Positions 19,519-29,349 are shown, counted from the stretch's first letter. The stretch is DNA of 64,000 nt from Roseibium aggregatum (GCF_017309185.1 NZ_JAEKJZ010000005.1:396370-460369); one strand, 5' to 3'. Numbers and translations: made by a program. Notes: generated by a model from the letters alone, not told the origin.

Positions 19519-21327
19519 TCAGAACCGGGCGACGAAGCCGAGGTTGAAGCGGTCCTCTGGCGTTTCTCCGGAGGCGGCTCCCCGGGCATATTCCAGCTTC
19601 AGGTTTGCGCCGAGCGGGCTTGCCTTGCGTGAAAGGGCCACCCGAACCCCTCCACCGAAGGAGACTGCCCTGGTGATTGCCTCTTCCAGCGCCGTCGGGT
19701 TTTCCAGGCTGGACACACCCGCTGCGGCGAACGCATAGGGCGCGGCGACGGCGCCGAAGTCGGATGTCAGACCCGGCAGACGCAGCACCTTGGGCAGGCT
19801 CAACTCGCCGCGAACAGCGGCGCCCGCATCCCCTTCGAAACCGCCGCTCTCATAGGCCGACAGCCAGTCCGCACCGCCAAGGCCGAACTGCTCGGAGGCA
19901 AACAGTGTCTCGCCGAAGGAGGTCTGGGCCTTGGCGGAAACGGACAGCTGCAGGCGGTTGCCCGCAAGTCCCTGCGCATAACCGAAGTTCGCTTCCAGCT
20001 TCTGGAACGAAGGCTCCGCGCCGAAGCGGGTCCCCGGCAGCGCGGCCGTCGGCGTCCTTGCGCCCAGTCCGTCCAGGCCGAAAGAAGCCGCCAGCCGCCC
20101 CGAAACCGATGCGCCCCAGGGCGTAACCCCGTCGGCGGTCTGGCTGACGCGCAGAACACGCAGCCTGTCGCTGGCAAAATCGTAGTCCGCCGCGCCGAAG
20201 ACCAGCGTCTGATCCTCGTTGGCGATGTCGAACCCGGCAATGCTGGAGCTGTTGAATGAACGCGAGCGGATCCAGGCATAGCCGAACTTCGCGCTGAGGC
20301 GCTGGTAGACGTCCTTCAGGACGAAATCGAGGTCCGAAGTCGGATGTGTCCGGCTGTCCACCCCTTCCAGGTTGATCCATGCACCGGACGTCCCGAGCGG
20401 CACGGTGACCCCGGCCACCGCCTGCCGGTTGCGCGGATCGTCCGACAGAAGATCGCCGTTGAAGCCGGGATAGCCTCCGAGATGCAGGTATCCGGTCTCG
20501 CCGAAACCGAGCACGCTGTTGAAATTGACACCAAGGCCCATCGAGACGGTGCCGAGTTCCTCGCTCATCGAATTGTCGATGCTGACATTGGCGGTCACCG
20601 GGTCCTGACGACCCGAGAGCACCAGAACCGTGGCACCCGGCGCGTCGCCCGCCGCGAGTGTCGAGCGCAGCATCAGGCCTGGTGTGTCGCCCGCCAGCAG
20701 GAGCTGCCGCTCCAGTTCGCCGCGCGTCAGGTGGCGTTTGCCGACAAGCGGCGCGACGAAAGCCTTGACTTGCCGCTGGACCCGGGATGGCAGCGCTGCG
20801 GCATCGACGCCGGAAAGATAGCCGTCCGTCACCACCAGTCTCAGGGGCGCGCCGTTCTCGATGGTCTGCGGCGGCAGGCTGACCCGAACCAGCAGGTAAC
20901 CGGCCCGCGCGTAGGCTGCTTCCAGACGGTCTGCGGCCTTGAAGAGACCAGCAGCGGTCACCTGCCGGCCGGCGATCTCTGCCTCGATGTCCCTGGTTTC
21001 TCCCTCAAGCTCCGCGAAACCCCCGCTCACCTCCAGGCCCGAAGGGGTCACATGCAGTTCGGCGGCTCCGGCCGGAATGTCCGGTCCGCCGGCTTGCGGC
21101 AGAATGAGCCCGCCGCCTGCCGTTCCGCGAACAGGCGGGGCGTAGCTTTCGCGGGTGATCTGGCTGGCCGTCTGGGCCGAAGCCGGGCCCCCGGCCGCGG
21201 CGAGCAGCCCGGCAGCCAGCGGCAGCAGGACAGGAATATGCGTCATTGCGCGTGCAAGACCGGCGAAACGCGGAGCAGTCCGCGCGGCTCCCTGGCGCGC
21301 GGAACGGTCTTGGTCGAGAGGCTTCAT
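19519..21327 (-). CDS. TpsB-type outer-membrane transporter (ShlB/FhaC/HecB family)
   Basis: Two-partner secretion pore, about 602 residues. A signal-peptide-like segment (THIPVLLPLAAGLLAAAGG to SAQ, about residues 28-52) is followed by a linker and a POTRA-like domain. That domain includes VTAAGLFKAADRLEAAYARAGYLLVRVSLPPQ. A C-terminal beta-barrel of alternating aromatic/polar strands follows, ending in FNLGFVARF with the terminal Phe typical of Omp85/TpsB barrels. The start overlaps the TpsA stop by 4 bp (ATGA), so translation is coupled to the exported substrate. A start at the later Met (residue 28) is possible. Confidence 0.9.
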   Translation of the reverse strand: MKPLDQDRSARQGAARTAPRFAGLARAMTHIPVLLPLAAGLLAAAGGPASAQTASQITRESYAPPVRGTAGGGLILPQAGGPDIPAGAAELHVTPSGLEVSGGFAELEGETRDIEAEIAGRQVTAAGLFKAADRLEAAYARAGYLLVRVSLPPQTIENGAPLRLVVTDGYLSGVDAAALPSRVQRQVKAFVAPLVGKRHLTRGELERQLLLAGDTPGLMLRSTLAAGDAPGATVLVLSGRQDPVTANVSIDNSMSEELGTVSMGLGVNFNSVLGFGETGYLHLGGYPGFNGDLLSDDPRNRQAVAGVTVPLGTSGAWINLEGVDSRTHPTSDLDFVLKDVYQRLSAKFGYAWIRSRSFNSSSIAGFDIANEDQTLVFGAADYDFASDRLRVLRVSQTADGVTPWGASVSGRLAASFGLDGLGARTPTAALPGTRFGAEPSFQKLEANFGYAQGLAGNRLQLSVSAKAQTSFGETLFASEQFGLGGADWLSAYESGGFEGDAGAAVRGELSLPKVLRLPGLTSDFGAVAAPYAFAAAGVSSLENPTALEEAITRAVSFGGGVRVALSRKASPLGANLKLEYARGAASGETPEDRFNLGFVARF

Positions 21328-24300
21328 GATCTGTTTCCGTTGTCCTGTGCGCTACCGCAGGGGACGCTTGTCGTGCCGAGCGTACAGACGGGCGTTGTGA
21401 GAAGGGGATCGCTCAGGACGAGGCCGGTGTCCTCGCCGCCGGGACCCTTGCCATCTCCTGCCGGAAGGGCAGTGCCCGGTGCCTGTCCGGGCCCCGCATC
21501 GGCGTCGGCCCCGTCCGCCAGTTGACCGGGGTTGGGCTGGCCGGGCGGGACTTGCACCCCTCCAGGGTCGAAGGGCGTTGGCGCGGAAAGGTCGACGATA
21601 TCCGCAACGCCACTGCTTTGGTTGTCACCGATAGCACTGAACTGGCCGGTCGAGACACTGTCGAAGGAGGACTTGGTGATCTGACTGATGCGGCCATTAA
21701 AGTCTCTATTCTCTCCAAGCAGGCCGCCCACCTCCGTTGTGCCGCTAACCCTGCCGGTCGCTTTGGAGGTCTCGATACTGCTTGCGACCAGCTGTCCGAC
21801 GAGCCCGCCGACAGCCGATTCCGCGCTCACATCGCCAGTCGCACGGACATTAATCAACATACTCTCGGAACTACTGCCAACGAGCCCGCCGACATAATAG
21901 TCGCCGCGCACGTTGCCGGTCGCATAGGCTTTGCTGATCGTTCCGTCCTGCATCCAGCCGATTAACCCGCCCACCCTTCTGACGGTACCGGTCACGTCAC
22001 CCGTAGCATGAACGTCACTTATCGTGTCTTCGTACGAATTACCGATCAGCCCGCCAACAATAAGCTCACCGGCAACAGTACCGGCCGCATGGGCACTACC
22101 GATTGTGCTGTCGACACTCTTTCCTATCAGGCCGCCGACCGAACTATGGCCACTCACGCTGCCGGTTGCATAGACATTGCTGATGGTGCTGTTGGAACTA
22201 TAGCCGACAAGCCCGCCTGCCTCATTGGTGAAACTCGTCACATCGCCGGTCGCGTAGCTGTTGAGAACCTGGGTACCGTTTTCCACCTGCCCGGCCAGCA
22301 TGCCGACGTAGTGATGCCCCGTGACGCTGCCGCCCTCCAGGCCGACATCACGCAAGGTGGCACCGTCCGTATGGCCGAACAGGCCGACCCGCCCGTTGGT
22401 TGAGCCTGTGCCGACATCAATGGTCAGGTTCCGGATCACATGACCAAGCCCCGCGAAGGTACCGGTGAACGGATTGACATTGGATGAGTTGACCCTCGTG
22501 CCGATGACCGCGTCGGTGTAGGTCGTTCCGGTGAGGTCGAGATCCTGGGCGAGCGCGTAGTTGCCGGAAAGACCGAGGGAGTTGATCGCCTCCAGGTCCG
22601 CCTGGCTGTGGATCAGCGTGTAGCTGACGCCTGCGATGTCGAGGCTCGCGTTGGTGCCCGAGAGGGTCACGGTTGTGTTGTTGCCGATGGAATAGTCGCC
22701 GCCCGGCGTCAGGACGAGGCCGGCGTTCTGGCCGGTCGCCGTCAGATCGGCGTTGAGGAAAATGTCGTTCGCTGCCGTCAGGGTCAGCACCGCATCCGAA
22801 GACCAGTTCACCGCATCGGCCACCGTGATGTCGCCGGCCTGTCCGCCGGGACTGCCCGAGCCGCCCGTTGCAATCTCCACATTCGCCCCGGCGAGCGCCG
22901 CCTCCAGTGTTGCCACCGTGATCACGCTGTCCTCGCCCGTCGGCACTGTGCCGCTGGAGTTGTTGGTGCCGGTTGCGGAGATCGTGATGTTATAGGGATC
23001 GAGCAGCAGCGTGCCGAAGCTGCCTTTGTCGGAGCCGAGATCGGCAAAGCCCTCATAGGCGAGAGCCGCCTTGCCGGAAACTTCCGCGTCCCCGCCTTCT
23101 CCGTTGCCCATGCCCCGCGCCGAGATCAGCCCGGAGAACCGCGTCAGGCTGTCCGACCACAAGACGATGTCGCCGCCGTCGCCTTCCTCTGTTGCATCCG
23201 CCCGGATCACCGTTGCAGCGTCCACTGTCGTCGTGTCCGCATGAAGGAGATCGCCCGTGCCCTGAAAGCCGCCGCCGACCACAATGTTGCCGCCGCCGCC
23301 CGCGCCCGATGCGTCGAGCTCCGCCCCGGTCAGCACGATCTCCCGGCCGGTGATCTCGATCGATCCGCCCGTCGGCTTGAGTGTCGGAACCGCATCGGCG
23401 GAGGCGAGGTCCAGGCCGGAGACCGACGCCGTGCTCACCCGGCCGGAAACGGAGACGCGGCCGCCTGAGCCGCCACCGATCACGATGCGCCCGTTGCGGC
23501 CCGACACGCTGCGCGCCTCGACCACGCCGCTGAGGTTCACCGCCCTGCGGGCGGCCTCGCGCGCCGTCGCCGCGCTCATGACCACCGTACCGCCTTCGGC
23601 GCTGATCCTGCCGGAATTCTCGATCAGCGCGCCGGCGCCCTCTGCCCCGGCAGCCGTCGGCACCGCCACCTGCAGGAAGCCGTCGCCGGAAAGATCCAGC
23701 GTCACCTGTTCGCCCGACGCCAGACCAGCCTTGCCGAGCGGCACGGCGACGAGACCGCTGTTGGTGACCGTGCCGCCGATCAGCGCCGCATAGCCGCCCC
23801 GGCCGATGGAAATGACACCGTCGTTGCGCACCGGCGCCGAAGCGCCATTGCCGCGGAAACTCAGATTGCCGTCCAGAAAATCTTCGTCATCGATGTCGAG
23901 AGACGAGGCAACGAAACCGCCGCCGACCTTCACCGTACCGGACGAGGTAATCGCGATACCGTTCGGATTGATCAGATAGACACGGCCGTTGGCACTGAGG
24001 CTGCCGGCGATGGACGACGGCGTGTCCCCCGTCACCCGGTTCAGGATCGCGGAGGTCGAACCGGGCTGAATGAAGGTCACGCTGTTGCCGGCGCCGATGG
24101 AAAAGCCCGTCCAGTTGACGATGGCCTTGTTCGACCCCTGCGTGACGGTCATCGCCCCGCCCGACTGGCCGATGGAGACATCGCCGGCCGCAACGCTCCC
24201 GCCCGTAGGAAGGTCTCCCGCCAGCGCGAGGCTGCCGGGGACGAGCAGTCCTGTACAGATCGTTGTCGATGCCAGGAGCTTCCGGTACGAACAGAAGTTG

Positions 24301-24344
24301 GAAGAAGATTCGAAACGCCCGAGGGCACTCTTAGTCGCGGTCAA
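21324..24344 (-). CDS. TpsA filamentous haemagglutinin-like exoprotein with GLUG repeats
   Basis: A 1006-residue exported protein. An extended signal region (about 1-42, ending SLALAG) is followed by the TPS secretion domain (about 43-300) with GGAMTVTQGSNKAIVNWTGF, FIQPGSTSAILNRVTG and NGRVYLINPNGIAI, diagnostic of the haemagglutination-activity domain family. The C-terminal half contains several GLUG-type repeats, for example VGGLVGYSSNS, YATGNVRGDYYVGGLVG and ATGDVSAESAVGGLVG. The Pro/Gly/Asp-rich tail is low complexity. Its cognate transporter is the coupled downstream gene. Likely roles are adhesion or contact; no toxin domain is visible. Confidence 0.9.
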   Translation of the reverse strand: MTATKSALGRFESSSNFCSYRKLLASTTICTGLLVPGSLALAGDLPTGGSVAAGDVSIGQSGGAMTVTQGSNKAIVNWTGFSIGAGNSVTFIQPGSTSAILNRVTGDTPSSIAGSLSANGRVYLINPNGIAITSSGTVKVGGGFVASSLDIDDEDFLDGNLSFRGNGASAPVRNDGVISIGRGGYAALIGGTVTNSGLVAVPLGKAGLASGEQVTLDLSGDGFLQVAVPTAAGAEGAGALIENSGRISAEGGTVVMSAATAREAARRAVNLSGVVEARSVSGRNGRIVIGGGSGGRVSVSGRVSTASVSGLDLASADAVPTLKPTGGSIEITGREIVLTGAELDASGAGGGGNIVVGGGFQGTGDLLHADTTTVDAATVIRADATEEGDGGDIVLWSDSLTRFSGLISARGMGNGEGGDAEVSGKAALAYEGFADLGSDKGSFGTLLLDPYNITISATGTNNSSGTVPTGEDSVITVATLEAALAGANVEIATGGSGSPGGQAGDITVADAVNWSSDAVLTLTAANDIFLNADLTATGQNAGLVLTPGGDYSIGNNTTVTLSGTNASLDIAGVSYTLIHSQADLEAINSLGLSGNYALAQDLDLTGTTYTDAVIGTRVNSSNVNPFTGTFAGLGHVIRNLTIDVGTGSTNGRVGLFGHTDGATLRDVGLEGGSVTGHHYVGMLAGQVENGTQVLNSYATGDVTSFTNEAGGLVGYSSNSTISNVYATGSVSGHSSVGGLIGKSVDSTIGSAHAAGTVAGELIVGGLIGNSYEDTISDVHATGDVTGTVRRVGGLIGWMQDGTISKAYATGNVRGDYYVGGLVGSSSESMLINVRATGDVSAESAVGGLVGQLVASSIETSKATGRVSGTTEVGGLLGENRDFNGRISQITKSSFDSVSTGQFSAIGDNQSSGVADIVDLSAPTPFDPGGVQVPPGQPNPGQLADGADADAGPGQAPGTALPAGDGKGPGGEDTGLVLSDPLLTTPVCTLGTTSVPCGSAQDNGNRS

Positions 24345-24561
24345 CGCTTACATTCCAGGCTTGCCGCAGCAACGCACATGCCCCTTGGCTCTGCTGCGAA
24401 AAGATCACAAACGCGCCGCTCACCCTGCAGCGCCATTCATGTTTCTTTTTGCACCTGAAAAAAATATGGGCCACGTAATTTCCGACACGGGTGGAAATTT
24501 CCCGAAATAGTCGCAAAAAAGGTAAAAGAGTTTGACGGTCGCAGCGTATCTCGTTGAGAGG
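24345..24561 (-). promoter_or_regulatory. Upstream region of the two-partner secretion operon
   Basis: A 217-bp gap between the AraC-family gene stop and the tpsA start, both on the - strand. It is AT-richer than its surroundings and contains the palindrome GGAAATTTCC at 24493-24502. This is the natural place for the tpsA promoter and a binding site of the AraC-type regulator, but no direct -35/-10 match is claimed. Confidence 0.4.
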
Positions 24562-25575
24562 TCAACGCTTTTCGCGGATCAAGACGTCAAGAAGAGTTTC
24601 CGGGGGCTGGCCTTGCGCGGTTTGTTTAAGGGTCTGCGACGGAAGTTCTCCGAAGGTGCGCCTGTATTCGCCGGCAAAGCGGCCTGGATCGAAAAAGCCG
24701 AGATTGAACGCGATTTCGGTGACACTGCCCCGCTGCCTGTCGATGGCTAGAAGATGCCGCCGTGCCTCGTGCAGCCGGAACCTGCGCAGGAGTGCCTGAA
24801 CCGTGCAGTCGAACCTTGCGCGCACGGCTCGTTCCAGGGTCCGCTCGCTCACTTCCATGGTGCGGCAAAGCTCTTTGACCGAGGGCACGCGGTAGTTCTC
24901 CCCCGCAAGAATTTCGAACATGGCCGAAAGTGTGCCGGCCTCCTTTCCGCCAAGCAGCGCCCGTCCTGGCGAGACGTCCAGCGTCCGTTTCAGAACGTCG
25001 ATAAACTCGTCACGCAGCAGACAAATGGCCTTGCCGTCGCCTGCAACCGCCGGGTCTTGCGCGAGGCGCATCAGGCGTCTGCAGAAGCGCAGGAGCCGTT
25101 CCCGCCTTTCGGTCATCACGGAGAGACGCGCCGGAGCGCCGTCGAACAGGTTCAGGAGTTCGGCGAATTCTGGTTCCCCGCAGCCTCCCGCGTCCAGCAG
25201 TATGATGAATTGGTCGTGTTTCTCCGAGGTGACGCTGTCGATTTCGCGATGGAACGTCGAATAGATCGACTGATCGTCGAGCGGCTCATTCCAGAATGCG
25301 GACTCGTCCGTCAGGCCCCTGACAGGGAGAGATAGCGTCAGCGTTCCCCGAGGGGTCATTCCCTGCAAACGCATGCCGTGCCCGTATGTGTCCCGGTAAA
25401 GCGTAATACCCGCCAACCTCAAATACTGGACCCGACAGGAGAATTTCGTGGAATGCCTCAGGTCGACCGTCAGGTTCCAGGGCTTGATGGCAGCCTCGAA
25501 GAGAACGGGTTCCTCGCTTTCGAAGGTGCCGGTCTCAAGAATCGGGGCGCAGTAGTGGTCCGCTATTTCGGGCAT
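24562..25575 (-). CDS. AraC-family transcriptional regulator
   Basis: A 337-residue regulator whose C-terminal AraC/XylS domain (about 215-325) carries two helix-turn-helix units. The first is VPSVKELCRTMEVSERTLERA; the second lies in VTEIAFNLGFFDPGRFAGEYRRTFGELPSQTL, the classic AraC signature. The N-terminal ~200 residues resemble the cupin-like ligand domain of the family (YLRLAGITLYRDTYGHGMRL). It lies upstream of the tpsAB operon on the same strand and could control it. It could instead have regulated the decayed racemase/isomerase gene on the other side. Confidence 0.92.
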   Translation of the reverse strand: MPEIADHYCAPILETGTFESEEPVLFEAAIKPWNLTVDLRHSTKFSCRVQYLRLAGITLYRDTYGHGMRLQGMTPRGTLTLSLPVRGLTDESAFWNEPLDDQSIYSTFHREIDSVTSEKHDQFIILLDAGGCGEPEFAELLNLFDGAPARLSVMTERRERLLRFCRRLMRLAQDPAVAGDGKAICLLRDEFIDVLKRTLDVSPGRALLGGKEAGTLSAMFEILAGENYRVPSVKELCRTMEVSERTLERAVRARFDCTVQALLRRFRLHEARRHLLAIDRQRGSVTEIAFNLGFFDPGRFAGEYRRTFGELPSQTLKQTAQGQPPETLLDVLIREKR

Positions 25576-25699
25576 TTTTCCTTGGAAGTTGCAGGCCGGG
25601 AGGGATCAGCGAGGACGTTCAGGCTGGCGTCGTTGAAAGAATGACGCGCCGAATTGTAAAAAGTTGCAATGAAAAGAACCAGAAATGATTTTTTCGAGC

Positions 25700-26050
25700 A
25701 CTCAGCCTGGACGCCGCACCGAATTTCCCTGCTCGTTCCCTACCGGTTCCGTTCGCCGCCATGGTCGCGGACCATTTCGAGGCATCCGGCTTCGCCATCG
25801 ACAGGCGCGTTCCCCTCGATCTCGATGGTGATCCCGATATCAACCGATTGAGCGCCGAACCACTGTTTCAAGAAGGAAAGCGGGTAATCCACAAAGACAG
25901 CGACGCGCTCTTCAACTCCTCCGCCGGGTTGAGAATCGTGCAGGTCGTGGAACGGCTCGGACAGGAAATCGGAAAGCCGGTGGTGACCGGCAACCAGGCC
26001 CGGGCCTGGGAATGTCCCCGGCTGCTGAACCTGCTCGACCTTAACCTACT
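25700..26050 (+). pseudogene. Maleate isomerase / Asp-Glu racemase family pseudogene
   Basis: A stretch near 25711-25740 reads RISLLVPYR in one frame, then the frame shifts. From 25761 it continues MVADHFEASGF, GDPDINRLSAEPLFQEG, DSDALFNSSAGLRIVQVVERLGQEIGKPVVTGNQARAWECPRL. This matches the C-terminal half of maleate cis-trans isomerases and arylmalonate decarboxylase/Asp racemase relatives, in which the loop normally reads DALFISCTALR with a catalytic Cys. Here the Cys is lost (NSSAG), the N-terminal half is missing, a frameshift is present and the C-terminus is garbled. It is therefore a dead remnant. Confidence 0.7.
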
Positions 26051-26139
26051 CCTCACGCCGGGTTGTTATCGGAAACAGACGCTCGGGGTCGGCTACACCC
26101 GCCGCCAACCAGTGGCGACGGGTCAAACCATGCGCTTCG

Positions 26140-27213
26140 TCAGGGGAGTTCGAAAATCGCGATGCGGTCACTGCGGAAGCTGTTCACCCAAAGTTCGTCA
26201 TCGACTTCGATCGCGCCGGTCGCGGCGCCGAATTGGCCGTAGTCATTGCCTTTGACAAGGGTTTTAAACTCTCCCGTCTCAGGGTTCAGCCTGTCCACCC
26301 GGACGCCGAGCGCCGGGCAGTTCACATCCTGAGATACAAAACAGGCCAGCACGTCGGGCACGGTTGTGATCACCCCGCCGATCAGGATGGAGCTGCCATC
26401 GGCACTCCAGACCAGATTGTCCGGGGCGAAATCGACATTCTGGGCTGTGATTTCGCCCGTGGTCCGGTCCACGGTGAACAATTGTTTCCCCGACCAGGCC
26501 GCGACATAGGCCGTCGAACCGTCCGGGGTCACAACGACGCCGTTGGGGCCGGACATCGCCTCGGCCCCCTTAACGGGAGACCAGCCCTTGTCGGGATGCC
26601 ATTCGAACAGCCCGCCAACCGGTTTGCCGGTGTTCAGCTTTTCCACGCGGGTGTCGTCCCTCGTGTCCCAAAGGCTCGTGGCGATAACACCGCCGTCAGG
26701 CAGGATCGCCACATCGTCGGGCCACGCGCCTGGCGGTGCTATCAGGCAGCCGGTCCAGGAAAATTTCGGGTCCTTCCCGGCGAGGTCGATTTTGAACATC
26801 TCGATCGCCTCGCGGCCGCCGTGATTTACGGCCAGAAGCGTCGCTGTGTCGCCCGAAGCCACAAGGTCCAGGCCGTGCGGCCCGAACACCGACCAGTCGG
26901 GCGCGCCGGGACAACCGGCGAAGTCTGGATCCGGAGCGATGGCGATGTCCTCGGGCTGGACCTTTAGGACGCTGCGATCGGTTCCGAACAGCCAGAAATG
27001 GCCCTGTTGCCCGTATTGAGCCAGATCGCTGCCAAGGATACGCCCGTCGGGTAAGCGGACAAAATCCTCCACGTTGTCGACGCCGCAAATGAATTCAGCG
27101 CCATTGACGGGAGCACAATCCTCGGCAAAAGCGGTGGATCCAAACAGGGTCAGTGCGTAAAAACCAGCGGTCAGTAAACCGGCGCGCATTGGCCGGCAGT
27201 GCAAATCAGGCAT
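26140..27213 (-). CDS. Exported SMP-30/gluconolactonase-like beta-propeller protein
   Basis: A 357-residue protein with a signal peptide (MRAGLLTAGFYALTLFGSTAFA, inside the first ~32 residues) followed by a six-bladed-propeller-like body. Conserved pieces are VDNVEDFVRLPDGRILGSD, PPGAWPDDVAILPDGGVIATS, SGPNGVVVTPDGSTAYVAAW and FAPDNLVWSADGSSILIGG, typical of SMP-30/strictosidine-synthase-like hydrolases and lactonases. The ATG at 27213 was chosen for the GAGGAGG just upstream. It lies 265 bp downstream of the TRAP permease gene on the same strand, and could hydrolyse a periplasmic lactone that feeds the pathway. That role is inferred. Confidence 0.82.
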   Translation of the reverse strand: MPDLHCRPMRAGLLTAGFYALTLFGSTAFAEDCAPVNGAEFICGVDNVEDFVRLPDGRILGSDLAQYGQQGHFWLFGTDRSVLKVQPEDIAIAPDPDFAGCPGAPDWSVFGPHGLDLVASGDTATLLAVNHGGREAIEMFKIDLAGKDPKFSWTGCLIAPPGAWPDDVAILPDGGVIATSLWDTRDDTRVEKLNTGKPVGGLFEWHPDKGWSPVKGAEAMSGPNGVVVTPDGSTAYVAAWSGKQLFTVDRTTGEITAQNVDFAPDNLVWSADGSSILIGGVITTVPDVLACFVSQDVNCPALGVRVDRLNPETGEFKTLVKGNDYGQFGAATGAIEVDDELWVNSFRSDRIAIFELP

Positions 27214-27478
27214 GGTTTTCCTCCTCTTCATGCCGTGATGAATGATGCGCCCGGGCTCCTCCCTTAATCGACACTCTGTCGGACGCGGCCGTCCGCGCCT
27301 TCGATTTCCTCCTTTTGGAGCCCGTCGGCGGAAAGCTAGGAGCCGGGGTCCTTTTTCGCGGCCAATTCGGCTGTGAAGTCTGCTCCAATATCCTTGCTGG
27401 TATGCGGATCCGCATTCCTGGAGATGCGCTGGCGTACCGTCCGTTTGAAGCGTAAGTTACTGTATTTGTTGCGAAATT

Positions 27479-28804
27479 TTATAAGAGTCTGGGCAGAAAC
27501 AGGGAGAGTGCCGGAATGAAGGCGATGAGCGTGAGGCGGATCACGTCGAAAATCCAGAAGGGGACAACGCCCCGGAACACGGTCGCCAGTTCGACGTCGC
27601 GGACAGTGCCCTGAATGACAAAGACATTGAGCCCCAGAGGTGGGGTCAGCATGCCGATTTCCACCGCGACGACCACGAAAATACCGAACCAGACGGCCGC
27701 CTCGGCCGGCGTCATGCCGAGATCGAAAGCCAGCGCCTTGATGAGCGGAAACAGGACCGGCACGGTAAGCGTGATGATCCCGAGGCTTTCCATGAAACAG
27801 CCGAGGATCAGATAGCAGACAATGATCGCGACCAGGATCCAGTAGGGCGAAACGTCCAGAGACGCGACCGCACCGGCGAAGACCCTCGGAAGACCGGAGA
27901 AAGACATGAAGAACGACAAGATGCCCGCCCCGATGATGATGATGAAGATCATCGCGGTCGTCGAAATGGTGTCGAGCATCACGTGGCGGAGAATGTCGCG
28001 GTCGAACCCCACCTGGGAGATGAGATAGACCAGAGCGCCGAGTGCTCCGATTGCCGCAGCTTCCGTGGGGGTGAATATACCACCGTAGATGCCGCCCAGC
28101 ACCACCAGAAAGAGGGCGATCACGGGCAAGGCATGCCGTGTCGCCAGGGCAAGAGCGCGCCAGCCTTGCCATGGCGTGGCAGGTCCCTGTTCGGGTTTGA
28201 ACCAGACGATCAGGGCAATGACCGAGATATATCCCGCCACCGCGATCAATCCGGGGATCAAGGCTGCCGCGAACAGGTCGAACAAGGGTGTTTCGGTGAT
28301 CAGTGAATAGACGATCAGGATCACGCTCGGCGGGATCAGGATCCCGAGTGACCCGCCGGCGGCGATCGCGCCCGTCCCCAACCTGTCATCATAGCCGTAT
28401 TTGCGCATCTCCGGCATGGCCACCCTTGCCATGGTCGCGGCCGTCGCCAGCGATGAGCCGCACACGGCGCTGAACATCGCCGAGGACCCGATGGTGGCCA
28501 TGGCCAGGCCACCGGTGCGATGGCCGACAGCCGAGTTCGCAAGCCTGTAAAGACCCTGACTCATTCCCGAATGGGACGCCGCCACACCCATGAGAACGAA
28601 AAGCGGCACGACGGAAAGATTGTAGCTGACGAACTGACCGGATCCGACGATGCCGACCGTGTTCAAAGCGCTGTCCATTCCGGCGAGCACGACGAGACCG
28701 GCAAATCCCGCGATCCCCATTGCTATGCCGATCGGAACGTTCAGTCCGATGAGAACCATCATCAGGCCGAAGCCGGCCGCGCCAATCCAAGCGTTGTGGG
28801 TCAT
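27479..28804 (-). CDS. dctM: TRAP transporter large permease, DctM family
   Basis: A 441-residue integral membrane protein with a dozen predicted helices. Family-typical segments include LIGLNVPIGIAMGIAGFAGL, AAGGSLGILIPPSVILIVYSL, FTPTEAAAIGALGALVY and LTPPLGLNVFVIQGT. It forms the Na+-coupled transport core of a TRAP system. The ATG at 28804 overlaps the stop of dctQ (ATGA), so the pair is coupled. The frame extends further upstream but only into dctQ shadow sequence. Confidence 0.96.
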   Translation of the reverse strand: MTHNAWIGAAGFGLMMVLIGLNVPIGIAMGIAGFAGLVVLAGMDSALNTVGIVGSGQFVSYNLSVVPLFVLMGVAASHSGMSQGLYRLANSAVGHRTGGLAMATIGSSAMFSAVCGSSLATAATMARVAMPEMRKYGYDDRLGTGAIAAGGSLGILIPPSVILIVYSLITETPLFDLFAAALIPGLIAVAGYISVIALIVWFKPEQGPATPWQGWRALALATRHALPVIALFLVVLGGIYGGIFTPTEAAAIGALGALVYLISQVGFDRDILRHVMLDTISTTAMIFIIIIGAGILSFFMSFSGLPRVFAGAVASLDVSPYWILVAIIVCYLILGCFMESLGIITLTVPVLFPLIKALAFDLGMTPAEAAVWFGIFVVVAVEIGMLTPPLGLNVFVIQGTVRDVELATVFRGVVPFWIFDVIRLTLIAFIPALSLFLPRLL

Positions 28805-29310
28805 ACGGCTTCCCCCTCGTTTCTGGCGAGCTGTTGTTCCTCCTGATCTGAAACCGGCAAGGCGAGAACTGTGGTTTGCGTGATGGCCGTCACGCAGAGG
28901 AGGCCCGTGACGGCGATCCAGATCGGCCATGTCTCGACCGGAAGCATCCACATCTGGTCACCGCTTTCCAGGCGCTTGAGAGCGATCCGGCCGATTTGCC
29001 ATGTCAGGACAATAAAAAACAGCGTGGATGCCAGGGGGGCGAATTTGCGCAGCAGCCAGCCGAACTTTCCGGGCACCTTTCGGACGAAAACAGAAACGGA
29101 AACATGCCCGAGGTTCAGAGTGCAATAAGGCAGCCCGAGCGCGATGACGAGGCCAAGGCCGTAACCGACCACATCGACCGAACCGGGCAGACCTGTGCCG
29201 GCGATCTTCCGGGCAAGTGCGTCGGCGCTTGTATACGCGGCAACGGCAACGAGAATAACCGCCGCCATCAGAGCCAGTCCGTCGATGGTCCGTCGGGCCA
29301 GTATTAGCAT
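28801..29310 (-). CDS. dctQ: TRAP transporter small permease, DctQ family
   Basis: A 169-residue, four-helix membrane protein that pairs with DctM. The helices are visible as LALMAAVILVAVAAYTSADALA, VDVVGYGLGLVIALGLPYCTL, FAPLASTLFFIVLTWQI and IWIAVTGLLCVTAITQT, with the DctQ-like LNLGHVSVSVF between them. The ATG at 29310 follows GGAGGAGG; an upstream Met at 29346 has no such site. It is divergent from dctP across a 206-bp control region. Confidence 0.93.
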   Translation of the reverse strand: MLILARRTIDGLALMAAVILVAVAAYTSADALARKIAGTGLPGSVDVVGYGLGLVIALGLPYCTLNLGHVSVSVFVRKVPGKFGWLLRKFAPLASTLFFIVLTWQIGRIALKRLESGDQMWMLPVETWPIWIAVTGLLCVTAITQTTVLALPVSDQEEQQLARNEGEAV

Positions 29311-29349
29311 CGTCGAGTTCCTCCTCCAGAACCGAGAATTCGTCAAATC

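Noticed and set aside
27214..27478. Small - strand ORF between DctM and the SMP-30 gene
   Set aside because: One frame reads RFKRTVRQRISRN and could be a remnant, but it has no start or ribosome-binding site and no family.
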